DNA of 64,000 nt from Parelaphostrongylus tenuis (GCA_019055375.1 JAHQIW010000220.1:1-64000); one strand, 5' to 3'; counted from the stretch's first letter, positions 33,380 through 43,580 are shown. Notes: a model not told the origin generated them from the sequence alone. Numbers and translations: made by a program.

Positions 33380-33455
33380 TTTGTGGGATTGTTTGCATAC
33401 AACAGCTATCACTTGTACCAATGGGTTTCACAAAATCATGTAAAATCTGTCTCCT

Positions 33456-33707
33456 TTACCCAATTCTATCAATGGCGGCTCCAAAATCTCCCGATCCCCA
33501 CGATTTTGTCTGCGTTTTTTCGAGTTGAACACTTTCGAGCTTCTTCGTTGTGCTCTCTGTAGGTGCAATGAAGAAACCATTATGATTAATCCTGTCTATG
33601 TTCCTTTGGTCACCAAAGGGTGGTGCTATACGATTCATTTGCCCTTCGCTTACTGCAACGACTACAAGGACGACGACCAGAAAGATGTACGTAAAGACGA
33701 GTCTCAT
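33456..33707 (-). CDS. small secreted peptide precursor, family unknown
   Basis: 83 residues. The N-terminal ~22 (MRLVFTYIFLVVVLVVVAV, then SEG) form a strong signal peptide. The mature ~60 residues are polar, basic and cysteine-free. They contain NIDRIN in the middle and AIDRIG at the very end, so an IDRI motif is repeated and the peptide ends in Gly, as amidated neuropeptide precursors do. The ATG follows immediately on a nematode 3' splice consensus (tgatgattttcag), which suggests trans-splicing or a short 5' exon. A poly(A) signal follows. It lies within amplified unit B, antisense to the piggyBac remnant. Copies A and C are damaged. I find no family. It could be a host effector or neuropeptide gene carried along by the repeat, or a chance frame; conserved splice and poly(A) context favours a gene. 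Confidence 0.5.
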   Translation of the reverse strand: MRLVFTYIFLVVVLVVVAVSEGQMNRIAPPFGDQRNIDRINHNGFFIAPTESTTKKLESVQLEKTQTKSWGSGDFGAAIDRIG

Positions 33708-33904
33708 CTGAAAATCATCAAAGTTTGTGAAGTAGCACTGACTTCAATGCAATAATAAAAGGTTTCACGAATGAAAGTTGAAGCGCTAACATTAACACAG
33801 TTGAAAGGCAAGGGGCGGGCCATCCTTCTTTCGTCGATTATCAGGCATCTTCATCCACAAATGTTCTCTTTTTCCTAAAGGACAAATGATGAAATTCTCG
33901 GCGT

Positions 33905-34185
33905 TGATCGAATCCTGAGAAGTGCGCTATGCATTCGTCATCTTTATACCTCGTTTGAGGCGGTTGAATGCATATCTGGCTTTTACAACGATGCGCGATG
34001 GCCTTTTGCTGTACAAGTCAGTGCTATTTATTTTCCCAGGCAAGTTTGAGACTAGTCTGGTACCAATTTACCGGCCCCGAAAGGATGGATGGCTTGGTAA
34101 GCCACGAGCGCGAGATTGAACATTGGACCCAGTGTGCGACGAAGAGCACCACTAACCACTGCGCTACAAAGACTCGCTAACACCG
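33905..34185 (-). repeat. tRNA-derived SINE, unit B copy
   Basis: Minus-strand copy of the SINE at 23,090-23,345. The A-box has changed to TAGCGCAGTGG. Confidence 0.7.
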
Positions 34186-34741
34186 GATAACCGAACTAAA
34201 CCATTATTTCTTTTACGCTTTAGAAATTTCGCATCCTTTGGAACTCTAAAAGTGCAGGTTGATAGGCCTCTAGTCAATCACATACTTCCTTCATCCTAAA
34301 AGAACACTCACGCCCTAAATTCTTGCAAAGTTGTATGCAATTTGTAACAGGCTTACCGTTTTCTACGGGCCGTTGATGAAGCCCAGCAACAAGGAATGCA
34401 AATGGGTGGGTAATGTACATCACTTACGTCAAATAAGCAGTCTGAGCTCACCGTGTCAAAAAAGGATTTTCGCTTGCTGTTCATTTTTTTATTCATGGAA
34501 TTTATGCAAATTTCCACAAGGAGTTTGAAAGCGGATGCTTAAGTATTCCCTTTGCGAGGGCATTGACTCTCAAAGAAATCTTACCTGCCGTTTTGATGCC
34601 CTCTAGATACTCGTTTATATCAATTTAAACTGGTCTACCAAATTTATCAGTGCATTCCTATCGGGAATTCAGCAAATTTACTAAATAGAATGCAGAACTA
34701 ACTAAGTTGCTCAAGTTGAGCAAGATTTTTTGAAGCGATTC

Positions 34742-34960
34742 TCAGTTATGCCGCTTCTGTCGGGATGAACTCTTTTTGCCAATCGGACAAACGTAGCGCT
34801 CCTCTTCATTCAGAGCACCCATAAACTGCTCGACACTACCAGTAATACCCAGATTGCGACCATCCGTCGCCAAAAGTGTATTTAAAGAAAAGGACTCGGG
34901 TTCACTCACAAGTACCTTCAAATCGACAAATTCTTCTATGTAAACGACTGTCGATAGTAC
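34742..34960 (-). pseudogene. decayed coding stretch, possible J-domain-like
   Basis: 73 open codons in B (VVYIEEFVDLKVL, ITGSVEQFMGALNEEER, then a basic tail and stop), preceded by CAG like an acceptor. A and C have 2 extra bases after 'gagcgc' (B lacks them). Past that shift, B's other frame reads LAKRVHPDRSG, a helix-HPD-loop arrangement reminiscent of J-domains. In C a similar frame is open over FMGALNEEERATFVRL. All three copies are broken differently, so it is a pseudogene of something once coding. The J-domain reading is tentative. Confidence 0.3.
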
Positions 34961-35509
34961 CTGTCACTGCTCTGTTCAGTTACTGTTCGTCTTCATCATA
35001 GACCAAATTTCCTCCATACTCTGCCTCGTCAGTGAAATGTTAAGGTTCGACTTCATCATCTGCTGACTTGGCCGAGCTTACACCTCAGTGAGATGTAAAG
35101 AGGAACTACTAGTTATGACCTGAGACATTTAAAACATCAATAACTTCTCAGATACTCTTGACAACAATTCCATCTAACTCATTGTTCAGGTAACTCTGCA
35201 TACGTTCTTCACAAGTATTCTGGTGCTTTCCATTTCCTTCATAATGCGCCCTTATAATTCTTCTATGCGCTTCTTGTAAGACATTTCCAAGCATCTAGCG
35301 TGTAATTCTCACCGAAGAACCTTTAGAGCATTTTTTTGCGAGTCAACCTGAATAGTTTGGTACAGCTGAAGAAGTATGTCAAGAGTTTTTTCGTTCAAAA
35401 GAAACGGAATTTTATTTCGAGCAGATCAGATATCTTGCAGAACGGTGGCAGGAAGTAGCAGACAATGATGTTCTATACTCTAAAAATTAGTTATCTAATT
35501 TTACTGTTC

Positions 35510-35650
35510 GAGCGGCATGACGGAGTGGTTGTGATGCTCGTCGCTGCGCTCGCGGAGGCGAGCCCCATCTTCCACCTCTCGCCGGTAGTCAACAATGGCG
35601 TACTATGGAACGCCACAGCAGGGCTTTCTTTGAGATTGCAAGGAGACTTG
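35510..35650 (+). repeat. tRNA-like SINE, second family, truncated
   Basis: Head GAGCGGCATGACGGAGTGGTTGTG. It breaks at 'aaggagacttg', where PLE coding sequence starts. Confidence 0.6.
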
Positions 35651-37240
35651 TCTTGGATTCGTCCGGTCCTTCTCATGAATACACATAAACTTACATCTAT
35701 TGATGATCTTGTGTCAACCGATCCATCAACATACAATGTTAGACCTATCAGCAGTTGTATAGGAGGACCAACGCATAGAATAACGTTGTTTTTTAACCTT
35801 ATTTTTGCTCAGGTGCTCAAATTCATACCAACCCATCTACCCAATACCCAAATGTTCCTGGATCACCTACGTTGCGTGAAACCAAACAACTCGCACGTAA
35901 TGGAGTCATTTGATGTTACCTCACTCTATACAAACGTGTTAAGTAACTCTGCAATGCAAGCCATTTTCGAACTTTTAACTGAAAATGAAGAAAAAGTAAA
36001 TATGTATGGCTTTTCAATTTAACAGCGAATGACCCTCCTAAAACAATGTCTTAGTTGTTCAAACTTTCGGTGGTCAGGAATATACTTCACACAACTCAGG
36101 GGGTTAGCCATGGGTCAACGTTTAGCACCTAGTCTTGCCATCGCTTTTATGTATAAGATAGAAGCTCCAGTTCTCCTTCACCGCTCATTGCTCTACTGCC
36201 GGTATACAGACGATCGTTTTTTATGTCTGTTCCACACAAGAGGAAATGGTCAAATGTTTTGAAGTCTTGAACGGAGAGTCAGAGCATATAAAATTTACGC
36301 GAGAAAGTCCAAACGGGAGCTTTCTTCCAATTTTAAACATCCAAGTAAAGCTTTTTGATAGTGCCTATAGTAAAAATGGTATCGAAAACCAACTAACAAA
36401 AACATTTTGGTCAATCACCTTTCCTCTCATCCTTCACATATGAAAAAATCGTTAATTAAAAAGGTGTTTCGAACGGCTAAAAATGTGTGCACAGGAGAAG
36501 AGGAAAGGAACGATTAATTAGACTTGGCATTGGTAATTGCCATTTCCAACGGCTACGAAACATCTGCTACTTGAGAATATTCAAAAAGTGGAATTAGGTC
36601 CCGAAAGAACAATTCTCCGCACCTGAACAGAGTCTCCTTCAAATTGCCATTTATATTAAACGAAATCAGTAGCGCGGTTGAAAGGTGCCTAAAATGATGC
36701 GGTCTTGAAAATTCCGTGGTAATTATTGAAATCCCTCTTTCGACCCTAAGCCATCAGCTGATCCGCAATAGACTTTATGATCGGCTGAACACCAAAAACT
36801 GTATGATCTGCCCAGCGGAAAAGAGGGGATTGTATGAGATCGGGCACAATTTATTTACTAACATCTAGATAGTTAATCTTAAATAGATAAAACCAAACCT
36901 TCAGGTTTACATAGGGCACAAAAACACAACAACAAGGATTTTCATGTGACTGTCACAGTCCTAGCGCAGGAATCAAAAACATCCACGCGCAAAACTCTTG
37001 AGGCATTTTGGATAAACGCCCAATATCCCGAAATGAACCGGAAGGACGAGTACGTCACCATCACACGAGATCTCGCGCCCTTTCTTCGTTTGATCTTCTA
37101 ACCTTACCTAGGCATCATACAAATAAGACCATCCGAATCATTCAAATAGACTAATACTACATACGCCCAGGCTCTGATGAAGGCGGGTGGCCGAAACTTC
37201 AGCCGAACTTCTGAATTAATTTACCAACGTCGCGTCAGCT
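35651..37240 (+). mobile_element. Penelope-like element with RT, linker and 3' end
   Basis: From 35,651 the frame enters an RT with the PLE motif VRPISS.IG, the palm strand SFDVTSLYTNV, then (36,030-36,260, new frame) GLAMGQRLAP and the catalytic box as YTDD, normally YxDD. Linker sequence follows near 36,600-36,840 (RNRLYDRLN..NC..CP). Next, a ~55 bp filler, identical in reverse to sequence at 27,517-27,562, replaces the whole GIY-YIG core. The endonuclease C-terminus (KTLEAFWINAQYPEMN, APFLRLIF) resumes and stops at 37,099-37,101. A hammerhead motif (37,170-37,204) closes the 3' UTR. Multiple shifts make it dead, but it is the most complete PLE here and a different subfamily from the 28.6 kb copy. 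Confidence 0.88.
37170..37204 (+). ncRNA. PLE hammerhead ribozyme, consensus core
   Basis: Stem I GGCT with AGCC, the canonical CTGATGA, stem II GGC-GGGTG-GCC, GAAAC, then TTC before AGCC. Core residues match the hammerhead consensus. The self-complementary ACGT of the other PLE copies is ACTT here, which would weaken dimer stem III. Confidence 0.7.
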
Positions 37241-37568
37241 GATCAAGTTAAGTCTTCTCGATTTTCATATTATTAGACTGAGTCTTTCGTTCTATCTTCA
37301 ATTCTAAGAAGCCCGATTGATGCTCATGCAAAATTGATGCTTTCAAATTAACAACATCTATACTTTTTCATACGTGGGTATGATTCACTTAATAATTAGC
37401 TATAGAAAAGCAGACAAGAACCAGAAATAGGCTCCAAATGCAAAACTATCAGAGATGTAAAAGCTAATCTTTTACCTTTATTTTGGGCTGCTCATATAGA
37501 CGTCGCTCAAAAACAATAACAATCTATAATATGATAACATGTTTTGAGAATTCTATGAGGTCTGGTGT

Positions 37569-37640
37569 GGCACTCATACAGTGGTAGACAGACCTGTTTC
37601 GTCCTCAGAAGCTCATCAGCAGCGCAGCGCCTTTTCGGTC
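37569..37640 (-). ncRNA. type I hammerhead ribozyme candidate
   Basis: On the minus strand CTGATGA (37,619-37,613), stem II CTT-CTG-AGG closed by G-C with a bulge, GAAAC (37,600-37,596), stem III ACAG with CTGT, and C at 37,587 as the cleavage base. Stem I has an inner GTG/TAC-type helix and an outer GGC/GCC. Mirror of the motif at 20,859. Confidence 0.62.
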
Positions 37641-37875
37641 AGCCGATCCTTGTAGAGGATAAACCCAACATATGAAGGAATCGACGCCAAATTATTTAAA
37701 TCAGTGCATGTCGAGTGACAAAATCTTCCGACATTGCAGTGACCACAAGCACTTACGGCTCGTAGAATGAATCATGCCTTTTCCTTTCACTGTTCATAGA
37801 GACCGCCTAAAAACAGTAACGATCTGAAAATCAGATAACAAATTTTAAGCCTTTTATAAAGGATCTAATATGGCA

Positions 37876-37945
37876 CTCGTACAATACTAGACACACTTGA
37901 TTCGCATTTACAAGCTCATCAATAGCACAATGCCTTTCGGTCCAG
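37876..37945 (-). ncRNA. hammerhead-like motif, core damaged
   Basis: Mirror of 20,553: TTGATGA for CUGAUGA and GAATC for GAAAC. Cleavage positions of this and the preceding motif are 303 bp apart. Confidence 0.45.
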
Positions 37946-38204
37946 GCGATCCCTTGCAGGGGGCATAAGTGCCATACCAGACTTCATAAAAGGCTCAAAA
38001 CATGTTATAAGATTATGAGGCATTGCTTTTGAACGAGATCTACATAAGAGTCAAAAGCAAAGAAATAATTCATTCTCGCAGCCTTAAGTGCTCGACTGTG
38101 GTCACCGCAATGTTGAGAGATTCTGTTACTCGACACGCGATGATTTGAATAATTCGGTGTTAACTCCATTATAAGCAGGGGTATATCCCTGGGATTATCT
38201 GAAC

Positions 38205-38280
38205 TGAAGAGGGCCATACTACTGATGAGCGCGGAAAGGCAAAACAGGTGTGTCTACTACTATATAGATGGCAAAGCAGA
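38205..38280 (+). ncRNA. hammerhead-like motif, core damaged
   Basis: CTGATGA at 38,222-38,228, then a GCGCGGAAAGGC stem and AAAAC in place of GAAAC. It reads in the opposite orientation to the two motifs on its left, as does its mirror partner at 20,252. Confidence 0.4.
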
Positions 38281-38559
38281 CTTCATAATAGGCTAAAAAA
38301 TATCATCGGATTATCAGGCTATTCTTTTAGTTGATACTGCATGCAATGCCGTGTGTCAGTACTATCGAACTGAACGAACACAGGCCAAGCGCACAGGATC
38401 TGACAGCGGCAACAAAAGTCGGTCGAGAAACGACGAAAGAGGTCTAACAGTCACCTACAGAAAGAAGGAGCAATGCGTTAATGGAACGAACGCCTGTCTT
38501 ATCCTATCAGGACTTATCAGTAACACCGTCGTCGGTTAAGCCGATCCCTTGACCTTGGC

Positions 38560-39280
38560 TCCTCTATCAGATTATTTCGTTTTGAGCAAAGTCTCAGAAT
38601 ATATAACAGTCGCATATAAAGTGTTCAGTGTTTATTAACCTTTCTGAAATACAAGGTCCATTTGACGGCATGAAGAAATGAAACTAGGCTGGACGCATAT
38701 TTTGCTTAACATCAGCCGTACGGCTTGTAAATGGTGGAATTTTTTAGTCCAAAGAGATGAAGGGTTTCGTTTATTGAGGACATATGATCATGCCGACGAC
38801 CACGAATCTACTGCAATCACTATTTACGTACGATTTGTACAATTACTAATTTAAAGTACGAAGTTTCATGTTACAAAGGTCACGAAGCGCAGACTAATGT
38901 TACCAACAGATTAAGTGGATAGCTTTGAAAATACTGATTAATCACATCGAAGAGTAAGCAAAGCATCGTGGTGACAGAAAGATAAGGCTACGATGAGTGA
39001 GGACCTAATAGATGAGTAGGGAGTACTACGATGATTTGCTTTCCAACTAAAATTCAATCCTTTTGTATGGTCGGAAGTAGGCGGATACCTTTGCGCTTCG
39101 AAATTGATTGGCGATAAAGAGATCCCATTGTGCATACACTTTGCAACATTGAAAAGCGAGAGACTCTGAAAATGCAGTACAGCAGCTATGGTAATCACGT
39201 GATATATGAATAAGTGCATTGGAATCGAGCAATGAAATGGGAATCCTAGGGGCTGGAATTCCGAGAAGACTGGCTTAAGA
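38560..39280. other. no recognisable gene
   Basis: A 150-codon minus-strand frame (38,938-39,390) and overlapping frames have no domain, no signal peptide and no splice support. It runs through the hammerhead-like motif at 39,291, so I do not accept it as a gene. Confidence 0.4.
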
Positions 39281-39290
39281 CATAGGGCCT

Positions 39291-39334
39291 GCTCGACTGA
39301 CGAGTCTGCGAAGTTCGAAACAGGTGCATCGGGC
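39291..39334 (+). ncRNA. hammerhead-like motif, third family
   Basis: Six-pair stem I (GCTCGA with TCGGGC), CTGACGA, a 13-base stem II segment with poor pairing, GAAAC (39,317-39,321), then GCA before the expected cleavage where UA is seen in the 2,486-2,530 relative. The U-to-C change at the base pairing with the last core A would abolish or reduce cleavage. Confidence 0.45.
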
Positions 39335-39824
39335 TGTACAAGTGCTCTTAACAGACCACATACATGGCTCAAGAAATAATTAACAGACATTCAAATTATA
39401 GCCTTCAAGAATGTTTTTAGACTTTTTAACATCTGTGTAATCACATTGCGTTTATGACCTGCGCAGTTAGGCGATATCGTCATGACTTGGGCCTTTCGAG
39501 CCACTTGTCTCTCTTATAGTGAGAAATTACGAAGAGTGTATGCTGTTGTCAAAAGAAATTGTGGCTGCCAGCTTAACAGCTTGTTTTTAGAAAAATGAAA
39601 CTACCAATTAATTAGTGCTCAACACAAACTAAGGTTAATTTATCTGCTCTGACAGTCTCGTTAGCATGATCGGAATTTCTATGATCTCTTAGCCAGTGAC
39701 TGATCTCAAAGGCTCCTTACCAATTTTGACGTGATTGTGGTAGCACCTCCTAATCTCAGGTAAGATATCCTCTGCCTTGATTGATCATTCATATATTTCT
39801 GTATCTAATATTGCCCGTTATAAT

Positions 39825-40750
39825 AGCAGATGGATTGTATGTGCGACGTTGATTATATCACATCATATCAGTCGCTTTTTTCTCCAAAAAACAGTCAGAT
39901 AATAATCCGTTCGCTCGCCGTTACGTCATGATTGGCACGTGTGATATAATTTTCATAGGTATCGCACTGGAATTTTGCGGCTTCTCGGTTTCTGGAGATA
40001 TACACGTACTCCAACATCGCTCTACAGCATGATTTCTCATTATGGTATGTTATCTCGGAATTATTATATTAGATAGCACTTGAGGAATGTTATTAACCTT
40101 TTTCGATGTTTGGCAAATTACATTTCGTTCAAGGCTTACGCCTACGCCTTTCGACGATATCGCCATCATCAGAGACTTTTCTCAAGACACTCGTCCCCTA
40201 TCACAGACGGGGCGACGAAGAATAGTACGAACTCGCCAAGAGATGTCGTGGCTGCCAGAGTACCTACAGTCGATGGCGTACGCTTAGTACGAACAATATG
40301 TAATATATTTTGATCGACTGCTTTCTGAAAGCCTGGATAAATAACAATCACTATGAAGTCTTCCAAAATTTAGCGGCCAAAAATGTTCTCATGGAACTAT
40401 ATTTGAATGCTTTGAATATGAATATATACTATGAATATAAAGAAATGTAATTTGACAAATATCGGAAAAGGCTAATAACATTCCCGAAGTGCTATATAAT
40501 AGAATTATTCAGAAATAATATACCACAATATGAAATCATACTGTAGAACGATGTTGGAGTTTCAATACGAAACCTACAAACCTGCATACCTCCATAAACC
40601 GATAAGCCGCAAAATTCCAGTACGACACCTATGCCAATTATATCACGCGTGCCAATCATGACGTAACGGCGAGAGAACGGATTATTATCTGACTGTTTTT
40701 TGAAGAAAAAAAGCAATTAATATGATGTGATATAATCAACGTCGCACATA
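39825..40750. mobile_element. foldback element with ~260 bp inverted ends
   Basis: 39,838-40,098 is the reverse complement of 40,468-40,735. Anchors: 'atgtgcgacgttgattatat' at 39,838 and its complement ending 40,737; 'cgccgttacgtcatgattgg' at 39,917 against 40,656. Both arms encode the same short frame in mirror image, and the centre (40,099-40,467) contains a hammerhead-like minus-strand motif. No transposase is visible, so it is non-autonomous. Confidence 0.75.
40139..40182 (-). ncRNA. possible hammerhead-like motif
   Basis: Minus strand CTGATGA followed by TGGCGATATCGTC (self-complementary) and GAAAG instead of GAAAC. It sits in the unique centre of the foldback element. Stems I and III are not convincing. 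Confidence 0.25.
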
Positions 40751-40899
40751 AAGTGTCATCTACTATATTATTTCATTCTTTTAAAAAACAATGTCAGGAA
40801 AATGTGTGCCATGAGAATTTTGACGCAATACATGCTTCGGTCATAGCATAATAAGTTGAGGGTTAAGTATGTTTTTAAAGAGTCCTCCTATTTGAATTT

Positions 40900-41725
40900 A
40901 CGGTCGCTCCCAGTTGAGGTTGTTTCTCCACTGACCAGGGAGTAAATTCAACAATTTATATGTGCGACAAGCTACTGTGTTCGATTTTTTCTCGCTTTTG
41001 TGATTACTCGTGTCGTAGAAAAAGTGGAATGAACACAGCATAATTTGAAACCGCATTAAATACTCTCTAGTCTAATTTTTTGTTTTACTGTCAGGTTACA
41101 ATGATTCGAACTTTGATGGTAAGTAAACTCGCACCTCGTTAATCTGATCTGTCCTTTTGTTTCTCCGACTCACACAGGTGATCATCTACAACTGTTCCTA
41201 CTATGAAACAAGGATAATTTGCATCCTTTACACATTAGCATGATAACAAATCAATGTTTCCTCGAATCTTTCAGGTAGCGGTGCTTTGAGGTATTTTTCT
41301 GCTCTCAACTACAGTGATTTTTCACATTCTGGAACTAAAGTGAAGCTTCATTGGATGCCCTTTCTTGCACAGACGTTTGGATTGTAACATGCCGTGTCTT
41401 TGCAGGAGCATTAGGCTTCTCTTTCGGTGCTTGGCGAAGCAAAAATGCCCATGATAAAGTGAAAACAATGAGAATCAAAAGACAGTTGAAAGCAATTGAC
41501 TTGTAATGACTAATCAATGTGGGTGATGCTGAGATGGCTCGTCAGCCAAGGGCCAGTTCTGCGAAATCCCATTCACATACCTAACAATGCATGGTGGCTA
41601 GGTGCCGTCGCTGCATTGCGCTCCCTAACCTATTACAGCTCACTAAGAAGTTCTTTCGAAAAACCGAATACATCACTGGAATCAACAGAATTCAGTCTGT
41701 CGAAAGGTTTCTAAACATACTTTTA
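40900..41725 (-). repeat. inverted duplication, partner of 29,680-30,560
   Basis: See partner. Order here (this block, then 41,800-42,340) is the mirror of the left side, so the two blocks were inverted together. Confidence 0.8.
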
Positions 41726-41799
41726 TTTCGGCTGTTACAACGAACTTAAAGGTTTCCTTTAGAACTTGAGTATCTCGCTGGAATTGTTTAGATTTGAGC

Positions 41800-42340
41800 T
41801 ATTCATTAAGCTAAGAAGGAACTTGGAAAGATTGAAAAACACCCTTATTCCTGAAGGGGTGCGTAAAACAGCGATATTTCATATGTGTGAGACCCGTCTT
41901 CTTATGTGAATTACAGAGCTCTAAGAAGTTCTTTTCAAAGAGCAAACAAATTTTTTTAATAAGAAAGAGATGCTCCATCTAACGATTGGAATTTTGTTAT
42001 AAAAAACTTTTATCAGGCGAAAAATCTTCAAATGTGAAACAAAATATCATTTTGAGTGGTACGGCGTTGAAAACAAGCAATATGAGAAATAAAATATACC
42101 TTCAAAATTCACCTGACTTCAGCTATCAGCTAATCATACTTCGTCAGTTAACAGCAGAGAATACGTTTTTACCGAAGGCCTCAAGTGGCGCCACCATAAT
42201 AGAGCAGCACCGAATTTCTCTACTCTCCCGTATGCTTTTGGTTTAAATATATATACCTTGTATAAAGAAAAACGCTGGTTTACTGTACAATCATACTCAA
42301 TTTGGCAATCAATCAATTATATTGACAAGTCGAAAGACCG
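41800..42340 (-). repeat. inverted duplication, partner of 28,030-28,560
   Basis: See partner. The plus-strand frame 41,986-42,246 (86 codons) corresponds to the minus-strand frame at 28,094-28,306. Confidence 0.75.
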
Positions 42341-42492
42341 ACTTTCCTGGAACCTCGGCATGTTAATAATAAAATACTTCGAATAAAAGAAGAAAAGCTT
42401 AGAAAACTAATCTTTATTCATTCACGAGGCTGGTCTTTTTTTCCCAATCGATTGTTCTTCTTTATGGTCGATGGGTTTTCGCGGCTGCTTGC

Positions 42493-43000
42493 AACTGACG
42501 TTTCGGCAAATGCGCCTTCTTCACAGCCTGAACATATTATTCGTTGTAGCTTTATTTATATGACTATTTACTATGAGATAAAAAAGGAAAATAAGTTGAA
42601 AATCGAGGGTGTTGATAAGCGAAAACTGATTGAGGGAAAACCACTCTCCGTACAATCTGGTCCAGGAACTACCTAGTTGTTATCGCCAAGATGACGTATG
42701 AACCTGCCCCCATGTCACTAGGTCAAATTATGGATGGGTGTCAGATGAGACTGTCTCAGCTGACACCTATCCATAAATTGACCTACGACATAGGGGCGGG
42801 TTCATACGTCACCCTGGCGATAACAACATAGGTAGTCCCAGGACTAAATTGTACGGTGAGTGGTTTTCCCTCAATCAATTTTCGCTTCTCAACGCCCTAG
42901 ATTTTCAATTTACTTTCCTTTTTCTTTCTCTCACAGTATATAGTCACATAAAAAGCTCGTTCAGGCTCTGAAGAAGGCGTATTTGCCGAAACGTCAGCCC
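42493..43000. mobile_element. palindrome of two PLE 3' ends
   Basis: A ~500 bp inverted repeat centred near 42,755, where 'gatgagactgtctcagctg' lies. Each arm is a PLE 3' UTR like 28,770-28,975 ('cgcc.ggtgacgtatgaacc.gccc', 'ggttttccctcaatc') followed outward by a hammerhead: 42,493-42,528 minus (core broken, CTGTGAAGA) and 42,965-43,000 plus (intact). The spacer is only a few bases, so a long perfect-looking hairpin could form. Confidence 0.8.
42965..43000 (+). ncRNA. PLE hammerhead ribozyme, core intact
   Basis: Stem I GGCT with AGCC, CTGAAGA, stem II GGC-GTATTT-GCC, GAAAC, GTC. Same layout as 28,717-28,752 and 30,659-30,694. Confidence 0.75.
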
Positions 43001-43009
43001 CACCCTCTT

Positions 43010-43580
43010 TCTCTTTTTCTAATCCGAAAAAATCTAGCAGCACTTTTTCTGCTTCTTTTCGTGTGCGTTTTCTAAGTTCAACTTTCTGGATATCCGATAA
43101 TCTCATCAAAAAGGAGACAAAGAGAACTGCTGAAAAAGAGAATTGCTTAGTTGGTTAAAGCAGCAGAAATGTGCTGATTTGTATGGGAGTTATGATAATA
43201 ATAACGATCAGTCAGATGGTGAAGACTGTGATTACAACAGGAGTGATGAGGAGAAAACTGCAGATGGCATCCTAAGTTTTATTCCTGAACGGACTATTGT
43301 TATAACACAGTGAGAAAGGCGTGTCAATGTTCAGTGCTGATTCTTCTTGCGTTACCAGTGTGTTTGTGAATGAAGAGTTCTTCTTTTTATTTGGACTTTC
43401 GCATTTAGGTACGATTTCCATGTCTTATTTGATGATCACCAATGCCGTCCTGGAGAGCATTATTATAGATGATCAGGTGTACATCCTTTGCAACTGTACT
43501 GCAAGAACATGATTTGGAATTGAGTAGGAAACTTTGGGAAAACTTCGTAAGCTTCGTTTTTTGCGCAAATTAACATCAAA
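43010..43580 (+). repeat. direct repeat of 30,735-31,295
   Basis: See partner. In both places it lies between a PLE end and the inverted second-family SINE. Confidence 0.6.

Larger units (their letters stand above)
31677..35650 (-). repeat. amplified unit, copy B (inverted)
   Basis: Runs antiparallel to A and C. It begins at the base matching 25,549 of A ('ccttacgc') and ends in a SINE at 35,510-35,650. Its left breakpoint is fused to plus-oriented sequence from the other end of the unit (31,560-31,676), giving a foldback arrangement about 4.4 kb across. It holds the most complete piggyBac tail and the only intact secreted-peptide frame. Confidence 0.85.
37270..38484 (-). repeat. inverted duplication, right arm with hammerhead repeats
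   Basis: Mirror of 19,993-21,230; see there. The left end abuts the PLE 3' end at ~37,260, so the PLE inserted between the right arm and unit B after the inverted duplication formed. Confidence 0.85.

Noticed and set aside
38938..39390. 150-codon minus-strand ORF
   Set aside because: It passes through the hammerhead-like motif at 39,291 and shows no domain or signal peptide.
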